A stretch of DNA of 5,124 bases. Origin: WVWW01 sp041568335. Its GTDB lineage: Bacteria; Acidobacteriota; Polarisedimenticolia; Polarisedimenticolales; Polarisedimenticolaceae. Made by a program: the position numbers and the translations under genes. The DNA lies in assembly GCA_041568335.1 (NCBI GenBank), contig JBFFZZ010000234.1:1-5124 (forward strand), written 5' to 3'. Below are positions 1 through 5,124 of this stretch, in pieces (position 1 is the first letter of the stretch; each line of letters begins with the position of its first letter). The notes below the pieces were generated by a model. It ran no database searches. It saw nothing but the letters and a program-made list of their open reading frames with translations, and was not told the origin of the DNA.

Positions 1-2574
1 CAGCGGGTCCCCGTCGGTGATCATCAGGCTGGCCGACTTGCCGACCTCGATCGAGCCCAGCCGGTCGCCCACGCCGAGGATCCGTGCCGGGTAGAGCGTC
101 ACGGCGCGTAGCGCCTCTTCCCTGGGCAACCCGAACGCCGCCGCCGTTGCCGCGTGATACGGCAGGTTGCGCGTGCTCGGCGCCCCGAAGCCGCTACCGT
201 TGCCGGCGATGCAGAACTCGACGCCCGCCGCGCGCAGTTTTTCCGCCTCGGTGAAGCGCACGTCGTAAGGTTCGTCGCGTCGCGTCGGCAACGCGTGCAC
301 CGTGGTCAGGATCACCGGGACCTCGCGCTGGGCCAGCCGATCGGCGACGCGCCAGAGATCCCCCGATCCGGCGATCGCGATCCGCAGCTCCTGTTCCTGC
401 GCCCAGTCGAGCGCGCTCCTGATCTGACGCACCTCGCTCGCGTGCACGATCAGCGGCAGGCTACCGTCGAGCACCGGGAGCATCGCCTCCAGTTTCGGGT
501 AAATGTCGTGCGTGCGGCCGGATTGCTTGAGCTTCGCGTAACCGCGCGCGTCGTCGAACAGCGTCGCGATCGTCTTGATCGCCTCCTTGCGGCGCTTCTC
601 GTCGTCGGGGGAGGGGGGCGCCGGCGGCCCGAAGAAACCGCGGCGTCCGCCGAAGCTCGGCCAGCGCACGTGCAGCGCCAGCGGCGCCGCGGCGGTGAGG
701 TCTTCGTAGGTCCAGCCGTCGAGCCGGATCAACGTCGAGGAGCCCGAGACCAGCCCGCCGCTCGGCGCGGCGACGACGTGGGTCAACCCGTTGGCGCGCG
801 TGACCGGGATCAGCTCGGAATCCGGGTTGACGGCCAGCGCCGTGTTGACGTTGGGATGAAGCTCTCCGGTCTCGGAGATGTCGACGCTGCCGGCGACCGA
901 GCCGATCTCGGTCAGCCCCAGGGCGGTGTTGGCGTCGATCATCCCCGGGTAGACGTGCTTGCCGGTCGCATCGACGACCTCGGCGCCGGCGAGCGGGGCC
1001 AACCCCGCGCCGACCTCCACGATGACGCCGTCGCGGAACGACACCGTCCCGTTCTCGATGACGTCGCCCGCGACGGTGTGCACCGTCGCGTGGACGATCG
1101 AGGTGGCGCCGGAGAACGGCCTCAGCCGGTCGCGGTACTCGAGCGGGACCTGCTCCGGCTGGGGCTCGATCGCTTTGTCTTCTTCCGTGGATGCGGCGCC
1201 GGTTTCGGGCTCCGCCGAATCCTCGGCCGACGCCTCGTCGTCGTCCTTCTTGGGCTTGTCGCCTTGCTTGATGCGGACGATCAGCTCCGCGCGCTCGGCC
1301 TCGATCTCCGCACGGGCGGCGAGATCGTCGGCGCGGTCGAACCGCTTGATCCCGTCGACCCAGGTCTGCTCGACGATCGAGTAGGTCGACAGCGGGTCGC
1401 CCGACCAGACGACGAAGTCGCCGTCTTTTCCGCGCTCGAGCGAGCCGACGCGGTCGTCGACACGGAGCTGCTTCGCCGCGTTGAGCGTGACGAACCGCAA
1501 CGCCTCGACCGGATCGACGCCGCCGTACTTGACCGCCTTGGCGGCCTCGAGGTTCATGCGTCGCGCCAGCTCGCTCGAGTCGGAGTTGAACGAGACGAGC
1601 ACGCCGCGCTCGTGCATCAGGGCGCCGTTGAACGGGATCGCATCGTAGGCCTCGAGCTTGTAGGCCCACCAGTCGCTGAAGGTCGAGGCCCCCGCGCCGT
1701 GGGCCGCGAGCTCGTCGGCGACCTTGTAGCCCTCGAGGACGTGCTGGAACGTCGCGATGCGGAACCCGAACTCTTCGGCAACCCGGATCAACGCGAGGAT
1801 TTCGTCCTGCCGGTAGGAGTGGCTGTGGACGAGCCGCTCGCCGCGCAGGATCTCGGCGAGTGCTTCGAGCTGCAGGTCGCGCCGCGGGGGAGCGGTGCGC
1901 GACTTCACGGCATTGCCGAGGGCCTCGTAGTCGTCCCACTCGCGCATGTAATCCCGCGTCGCACGGAAGCGGTCGCGGATCGACTCCATCACGCCCATCC
2001 GCGTGTTGGGGTAGCGCTGCGGCACGCCGGGACGCTGGAAGTTGGAACGCTTCGGGTTCTCGCCCAGGGCGAACTTGATCCCGCCCTTGTACTCGGCCAG
2101 CACGAGATCTTCGGCGCTGCCGCCCCAACGCAGCTTGATCACCGCGTCCTGCCCGCCGATCGAGTTGGCCGACCCGTGGAGCACGTGCGCGGTCGTCAGA
2201 CCGCCGGCGAGCTGCCGGTACAAATTGATGTCCTCGGGATTCAACACGTCGCGGATGCGTACCTCCGCGGTGATGTTGTTCGACCCCTCGTTGCCGCCGC
2301 CGCGGATCGCGGTGTGGCTGTGGCAGTCGATCAACCCGGGTGTGACGTGTTTGCCCGAGCCGTCGATCACGTGCGCGCCGCGCGGTGCCTGGAGCGCGCG
2401 ACCGACCGTTTTGATCCGGCCGTCGACCACGAGCAGATCCGCGTTTTCCAACGTACCGCCGGGACCCTGGGTCCAGATCGTCGCACCACGGACGAGAACC
2501 GTCTCCGCGAGCGCCGCGGGGAGCAGCACGACCAGGGCAACCGTCGCGATCGCAAGCAGCCTGCGGGGCGTCAT
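1..2574 (-). CDS. Secreted tandem-domain amidohydrolase (imidazolonepropionase-like), C-terminus cut by window edge
   Basis: Reading the minus strand from the ATG at 2574 gives 858 codons without a stop, continuing past base 1. Residues 1-23 form a signal peptide: basic MTPRR start, hydrophobic core, probable cleavage after ALA (A23/E24), so the protein is likely periplasmic or exported. Module 1 (about 24-415) is a complete metal-dependent amidohydrolase. It has PGLIDCHSH (H85, H87), a KFALGENPK signature (K167), HSHSYR (H250, H252), FQH (H278) and NSDS (D332), followed by the usual LNAAKQL and [10 protein letters not shown] elements that close the fold. Residues about 419-478 are a charged, probably disordered linker (KKDDDE). 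Module 2 (about 479 onward) repeats the fold, but PGMIDANTA replaces HxH with N549 and A551, and AGNGSG (about 790-795) stands where the catalytic Asp is expected. By analogy with module 1 only a few tens of residues are missing at the end. The substrate cannot be read from sequence; characterised COG1228 relatives include peptide and amide hydrolases. Confidence 0.95.
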   Translation of the reverse strand, partial: MTPRRLLAIATVALVVLLPAALAETVLVRGATIWTQGPGGTLENADLLVVDGRIKTVGRALQAPRGAHVIDGSGKHVTPGLIDCHSHTAIRGGGNEGSNNITAEVRIRDVLNPEDINLYRQLAGGLTTAHVLHGSANSIGGQDAVIKLRWGGSAEDLVLAEYKGGIKFALGENPKRSNFQRPGVPQRYPNTRMGVMESIRDRFRATRDYMREWDDYEALGNAVKSRTAPPRRDLQLEALAEILRGERLVHSHSYRQDEILALIRVAEEFGFRIATFQHVLEGYKVADELAAHGAGASTFSDWWAYKLEAYDAIPFNGALMHERGVLVSFNSDSSELARRMNLEAAKAVKYGGVDPVEALRFVTLNAAKQLRVDDRVGSLERGKDGDFVVWSGDPLSTYSIVEQTWVDGIKRFDRADDLAARAEIEAERAELIVRIKQGDKPKKDDDEASAEDSAEPETGAASTEEDKAIEPQPEQVPLEYRDRLRPFSGATSIVHATVHTVAGDVIENGTVSFRDGVIVEVGAGLAPLAGAEVVDATGKHVYPGMIDANTALGLTEIGSVAGSVDISETGELHPNVNTALAVNPDSELIPVTRANGLTHVVAAPSGGLVSGSSTLIRLDGWTYEDLTAAAPLALHVRWPSFGGRRGFFGPPAPPSPDDEKRRKEAIKTIATLFDDARGYAKLKQSGRTHDIYPKLEAMLPVLDGSLPLIVHASEVRQIRSALDWAQEQELRIAIAGSGDLWRVADRLAQREVPVILTTVHALPTRRDEPYDVRFTEAEKLRAAGVEFCIAGNGSGFGAPSTRNLPYHAATAAAFGLPREEALRAVTLYPARILGVGDRLGSIEVGKSASLMITDGDPL

Positions 2575-4253
2575 CGCGCACCTCCTTCCGGTCCGCTGGT
2601 TCGATGGCCCGTCATTTCCACCGTGCGCGGCCCCATCTCGGCCGAGCCCTTGAACGTGTCCCCCTCGACGATCACGGTGACCTCCATCGCCGGCCGGCCC
2701 TGGCGCGCCGGATAGACGACCGTCATCACGTTGCCCTCGAGCTCGACCGACTCGAAGTCCACGATGCCGCTGCCGGTCTCCGCGGTGCCGCTGTAGTTGC
2801 CTTCCGAGCCCGTGATGGTCCATTCGCGCTCCATCGTGCGCGGTCCCATCCGGATCGCGACGGCCCAGCTGCCGCGCGGGTCGACGACCGCGTTGGGGTC
2901 GCCCTTCGGTTTTTCCTTGACCTCCAGCTCGTGGCGTGACCCGTCGACGAAGACCTCGCGGATCTTCGTCTCCTCGGCGAACAGCGGGCCGTCGGTCACG
3001 ACCAGGTTGGCGATCTTGCCGGGTGCCAGCGTGCCGATCACCCGGTCGAGGCCCAGCAGTCGCGCCGGCACCGTCGTCAGTGCGGCGAGCGCGGTCTCCT
3101 CGGGGAGCCCGGCCTCGACGATCTTGGCCATCTGTTTGTGGAACGTGGACTTGCTGTCCAACCCGCCGCCGGTCAAGGCGAACGTGACCCCGGCCTCGTG
3201 GAGCCGCGCGGGACCCTTGGCGGCGTCGAGATAGCGCCGCATCGTCTGCCCGCTGACGGCCAGCTCCTGATCCGCATCGTCGAGCTTCGGTTTTTCCGGG
3301 AATCCCGTCGAGACGATCAGCGGGCGGCCCGCGGCGGCGAGCGCTTCGGCATGCTCCGCCTCGTAGGACGACGTCGCGACGGCGACGTCCAGCCCGAACT
3401 CGCGTCCCAGCTTGTGCGCCGTCAACGTGTCCAGCGGATGGCTCGTGTGAAAGATCAACCGGTGCTCGGAGGCCAGTACCGGAAGCAGAGCCTCGAAGGC
3501 GGCGTGCCGCGCCGGTCGCTCCATCCCGCGCGGGTCGGCCCGGTAACGCCGGTTCCATTCCGCGTAACGCTGCGCGTCGAGCAACGTCTGACGCAGCGTC
3601 GCGATGGAACCCATCAGGCTCGTCGGGTAACCCGAACCGAAGCGGCCGCGCTGGAACGATGCGTGTTGCGCGACGTCCGCCGCCAGCAGGATCTCGGCAA
3701 CGGGCCGATCGGCCGCCAGCAGGATCGCGGCACTCGTTCCGCGGAAGATCCCGTCACCCGGCGCGGTCAGCGCGACCGTGAACCCGAGCTCGCGCATCTT
3801 CTCCATCGACTGTTTGCGATCGCCCTCGAAGGCGCGCAACGTGTCGGCCGCGCGCGATTCCGGATGGACCAGCGGTAGCGGATGCACCGCGCCGGGCTTG
3901 GTTTCCGCCGGCGCACCGAAGCTGACGCCCGAGGGCGGGCCGCCACCACCCCGGGCCGCCCCCGGTGATTCCGCCGCCAGCAGATCACCACCGGCGTCGA
4001 TCAGACCGGCGTAGACGAAACGTTCCGTCGCGTCGATCTCGACCGCATCGCCGGGAACGGAGCCCTTGGCCTCCACCGAGACGATCAGACCGTCGCGCAG
4101 GACGATCGTCGCATCGTCGATACGCTTGCCCGGTTCGACGACCGCCGTGGCATGCGTCAGCGCGTAGTTTCGCGGCGCGTCCGCCGCCTCGGGTACCCCC
4201 GTTGACAGGATGAAAAGCGCGGCGCACGCCGCGAGCCATGGACTTCGCAACAT
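2571..4253 (-). CDS. Secreted amidohydrolase-like protein lacking the HxH metal motif, with C-terminal beta-rich domain
   Basis: This complete 560-aa gene opens the minus-strand operon. The ATG at 4253 is supported by GAGG six bases upstream and by the signal peptide it exposes (hydrophobic 7-20, cleavage near A23-D25). Residues about 29-90 are the N-terminal beta-sandwich of amidohydrolases (DATIVLRDG, then AGLIDAGGD). Where active enzymes have HxH there are G88 and D90. A barrel-like region follows, with FHTSHPLD (about 268-275), [10 protein letters not shown] (358-367) in place of the catalytic-Asp strand, and a typical closing stretch ([22 protein letters not shown], 393-419). Residues about 458-551 form an extra beta-rich domain that opens with GSWAV and contains MGPRT twice (469-473 and 540-544). 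Its layout matches module 2 of the downstream protein, so the two appear to be paralogues. It may be a binding or scaffold subunit, or an enzyme with altered metal ligands. The fold is clear; the activity is not. Confidence 0.94.
   Translation of the reverse strand: MLRSPWLAACAALFILSTGVPEAADAPRNYALTHATAVVEPGKRIDDATIVLRDGLIVSVEAKGSVPGDAVEIDATERFVYAGLIDAGGDLLAAESPGAARGGGGPPSGVSFGAPAETKPGAVHPLPLVHPESRAADTLRAFEGDRKQSMEKMRELGFTVALTAPGDGIFRGTSAAILLAADRPVAEILLAADVAQHASFQRGRFGSGYPTSLMGSIATLRQTLLDAQRYAEWNRRYRADPRGMERPARHAAFEALLPVLASEHRLIFHTSHPLDTLTAHKLGREFGLDVAVATSSYEAEHAEALAAAGRPLIVSTGFPEKPKLDDADQELAVSGQTMRRYLDAAKGPARLHEAGVTFALTGGGLDSKSTFHKQMAKIVEAGLPEETALAALTTVPARLLGLDRVIGTLAPGKIANLVVTDGPLFAEETKIREVFVDGSRHELEVKEKPKGDPNAVVDPRGSWAVAIRMGPRTMEREWTITGSEGNYSGTAETGSGIVDFESVELEGNVMTVVYPARQGRPAMEVTVIVEGDTFKGSAEMGPRTVEMTGHRTSGPEGGAR
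2581..2586 (-). promoter_or_regulatory. Strong Shine-Dalgarno site of the tandem amidohydrolase gene
   Basis: The minus strand reads AGGAGG, then six bases (TGCGCG), then the ATG at 2574. The site lies inside the last codons of the upstream gene (encoding EGGAR), and the ATG overlaps that gene's TGA as ATGA. This fixes the start and indicates translational coupling of two proteins made together. Confidence 0.85.
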
Positions 4254-4259
4254 CTTCGA

Positions 4260-4263
4260 CCTC
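4260..4263 (-). promoter_or_regulatory. Shine-Dalgarno site of the first operon gene
   Basis: The minus strand reads GAGG, then TCGAAG, then the ATG at 4253. The motif is short but correctly spaced (six bases), and it supports this ATG as the start. Confidence 0.6.
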
Positions 4264-4266
4264 GAT

Positions 4267-4334
4267 GGAATTGGACCCCGTGGAGCGGGCCGAGTCTAGG
4301 AATCGCCGCTTCGGGGTGTCAAGCGCGGAATTGG
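4267..4334. repeat. Pair of GGAATTGG direct repeats in the divergent promoter region
   Basis: The 8-mer GGAATTGG occurs at 4267-4274 and again at 4327-4334, exactly 60 bp apart. The right copy overlaps the rightward -35 box and lies beside the leftward -35 box; the left copy lies in the leftward leader. AT-rich 8-mers are uncommon in this GC-rich background, so a regulator site is possible, but chance is not excluded. Confidence 0.25.
4293..4322 (-). promoter_or_regulatory. Sigma70-like promoter of the amidohydrolase operon
   Basis: On the minus strand a perfect TTGACA (-35, 4322-4317) is followed by an 18-bp spacer and TAGACT (-10, 4298-4293; four of six consensus bases). Transcription would start near 4286, giving a leader of roughly 30 bases that holds the GAGG site. 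No competing promoter is needed within the operon because the two genes overlap. The call rests on consensus match only. Confidence 0.55.
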
Positions 4335-4359
4335 CACCGCGCGGCTTTCGCGCCATATT
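4331..4359 (+). promoter_or_regulatory. Candidate promoter of the metallophosphoesterase gene, nearly leaderless
   Basis: TTGGCA (4331-4336; five of six -35 bases), a 17-bp spacer and CATATT (4354-4359; four of six -10 bases) face right. The start codon is at 4369, only nine bases after the -10 box, and no Shine-Dalgarno sequence is visible before it. If the promoter is real, the mRNA would begin at or within about three bases of the ATG and be leaderless or nearly so. It sits back to back with the leftward promoter, with eight base pairs between the two -35 boxes. Confidence 0.4.
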
Positions 4360-4368
4360 TGTCCGGGC

Positions 4369-4824
4369 ATGAGACGCACGACGCTAGGACCCCCGCGCCG
4401 GATCCGGCTCGCCGGGGATGAGGCGGTCGCGGAATGGCCGCTCGGGGGGCCCACCGCGGCGGTCCCCCAACCGCCGATCGCGCGCGAGTCACTCGAGGCG
4501 CCGGTCGAGGCGCGCGAGCGCAAACGGTTCGGGTTCGATCCGCGCGGCTGGTTCCGTAACATCGAGCGTGCGGCGAGCCATCATCTCAGCCGCTTGCTGT
4601 ATCCGCGGATCCCGGGTCTGACCTGGCCGTACGGCCGGATCGTCGAGCGGCGTCTCACGCTGGCCGAGACCGGCGTCGAGCTCGAGGGGCTGGACAGACC
4701 CTTTCACGGGTTGCGGGTCCTCGTGATCAGCGACATCCACGCGGGCCCGTTCGTTTCACCCGCGGTCCTGGAGCGCACGCTGGGGCGTCTGGCGGCACTC
4801 GAGCCCGACGTGATCTTGCTCGAG
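4369..4824 (+). CDS. Metallophosphoesterase, N-terminal part only (cut at a chimeric junction)
   Basis: The ATG at 4369 opens a frame with no stop to the window end; the first about 152 codons belong to a calcineurin-like metallophosphoesterase. Residues 1-55 are hydrophilic and Arg/Pro-rich with no signal peptide or membrane segment, unlike many relatives of the YkuE/YaeI type that start with a membrane anchor. Residues about 56-104 (RGWFRNIERAASHHL and following) resemble the region before the catalytic domain. FHGLRVLVISDIHAGPF (112-128) carries the first metal motif, DxH, with D122 and H124. EPDVILL (145-151) is the strand that normally runs straight into the second motif, GD. That motif and everything after it (the NHE/D and GHxH motifs) are missing, because the sequence changes to an unrelated protein here. 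The fragment as present could not form a di-metal site. It is transcribed divergently from the amidohydrolase operon. The family call is firm; the substrate is unknown. Confidence 0.85.
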
Positions 4825-4830
4825 CAGGAC
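4819..4830. other. Chimeric junction between two unrelated loci
   Basis: The metallophosphoesterase signal ends at EPDVILL (codon 151 ends at 4821) and the receptor signal begins at about QDDLEIFN (4825 onward). CTCGAG occurs at 4798-4803, 4819-4824 and 4834-4839, so a short shared sequence could have allowed the join. Base composition and protein family both change here. The exact breakpoint cannot be placed better than about 10 bases. Confidence 0.75.
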
Positions 4831-5124
4831 GATCTCGAGATCTTCAACCTGTTCATCCAGGAAGCCGAGGGCGAGTATCGCTTCCGGGGTTATCGTTCAT
4901 CCACCGGTATCGTTTGCGGCTCATCAAATCCGGATGGCTGCATCGATGCATTTGAGTCGGGCGACCCCGAGCGGATCATCTACGAGAATGCGGCGCCTTC
5001 GAACATCAAGACCGATGCCGCTGCGCAGTTCAGCTACAAGATCAACACCTTGTATCTGCAGGATGAATACACTTTTGCGGACGAAGACCTGTCGTTTATC
5101 CTTGGCGTACGCTATGACTGGTAC
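4825..5124 (+). CDS. TonB-dependent outer-membrane receptor, internal beta-barrel fragment (both ends missing)
   Basis: The frame continues without interruption from the metallophosphoesterase, but the protein is unrelated. QDDLEIFNLFIQ, RIIYENAAPSN and the strand pair INTLYLQDEYTF / LSFILGVRYDWY are typical of TonB-dependent receptor barrels. The last pair shows alternating outward residues, a short periplasmic turn (ADEDL) and the common GxRYD element. A likely extracellular loop holds two cysteines eleven residues apart (VCGSS and GCID). Neither the plug domain nor the TonB box is present, and the barrel runs off the right edge. G+C is about 54% (143 of 264 bases in 4861-5124) against 69% just upstream, and AT-rich codons such as TTT, TAT, TCA and AAT appear. 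In their large receptor family such proteins import iron complexes, vitamins or oligomers; the ligand here is unknown. From memory the type resembles gammaproteobacterial receptors, but this is a weak inference. Confidence 0.82.

Noticed and set aside
461..2581. A long minus-strand open frame (about 706 codons) in a different frame from the tandem amidohydrolase
   Set aside because: The product is dominated by Arg, Gly, Ala and Pro with no domain, whereas the frame starting at 2574 has a signal peptide, a ribosome site and catalytic motifs.
154..2715. A very long plus-strand open frame (about 853 codons) opposite the amidohydrolase genes
   Set aside because: Its product is Arg/Asp/Val-rich, matches no family I recognise and lies antisense to a well-supported gene with intact motifs. 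Long stop-free antisense frames are expected in GC-rich coding DNA.
3138..3878. Plus-strand open frame of 246 codons opposite the first operon gene
   Set aside because: It has an Arg/Gln-rich shadow composition, no recognisable motif and no ribosome site, and it is fully antisense to the 560-aa gene.
4254..4368. A rho-independent terminator or small RNA in the intergenic region
   Set aside because: The flanking genes diverge, so no terminator is expected, and I saw no GC-rich hairpin followed by a T-run on either strand.
4819..4843. CTCGAG followed by overlapping AGATCT read as cloning-site scars
   Set aside because: CTCGAG occurs several times in nearby native coding sequence and no vector sequence is visible.
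4369..5124. A genuine novel metallophosphoesterase-receptor fusion protein
   Set aside because: The enzyme part is cut before its second metal motif and the barrel part lacks signal peptide, plug and TonB box. The abrupt G+C change favours a chimeric join.

Overview
The window is mostly GC-rich bacterial DNA (about 69% G+C by my count over 4501-4800) from a Gram-negative-type organism: both complete gene starts encode exported proteins with signal peptides. Exported amidohydrolases built like these are, from memory, common in Acidobacteriota, Gemmatimonadota and related environmental lineages. That placement is an inference and no marker gene here confirms it.

Layout. From 4253 down to the left edge, the minus strand carries a two-gene operon of secreted amidohydrolase-fold (imidazolonepropionase-like, COG1228-type) proteins. 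The first gene (4253-2571, 560 aa) is an amidohydrolase-like protein that has lost the HxH metal motif and carries a beta-rich C-terminal extension. Its stop overlaps the start of the second gene by four bases (ATGA), with a perfect AGGAGG inside the end of the first gene. The second gene (2574 to beyond base 1, at least 858 aa) holds two amidohydrolase modules in tandem. The N-terminal module keeps a full set of candidate metal and catalytic residues; the C-terminal one has lost them. The operon therefore encodes three amidohydrolase folds, only one with an evident active site, all predicted to be exported together.

A 115-bp divergent intergenic region (4254-4368) holds a good sigma70-like promoter for the operon (TTGACA, 18 bp, TAGACT on the minus strand). 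A second candidate promoter faces right (TTGGCA, 17 bp, CATATT) and ends nine bases before the ATG of a metallophosphoesterase gene starting at 4369.

The right end is anomalous. The metallophosphoesterase frame runs normally through its first metal motif (SDIHAG) to the strand that should lead into the second motif (GD). At about 4819-4830 it changes, without a stop or frame shift, into the middle of a TonB-dependent outer-membrane receptor beta-barrel. G+C falls from about 69% to about 54% at the same place. This looks like a chimeric join (assembly misjoin or recombination) rather than a real fusion protein, so the last ~300 bases probably come from a different locus or organism. I saw no rRNA, tRNA, CRISPR array, insertion sequence or convincing terminator.
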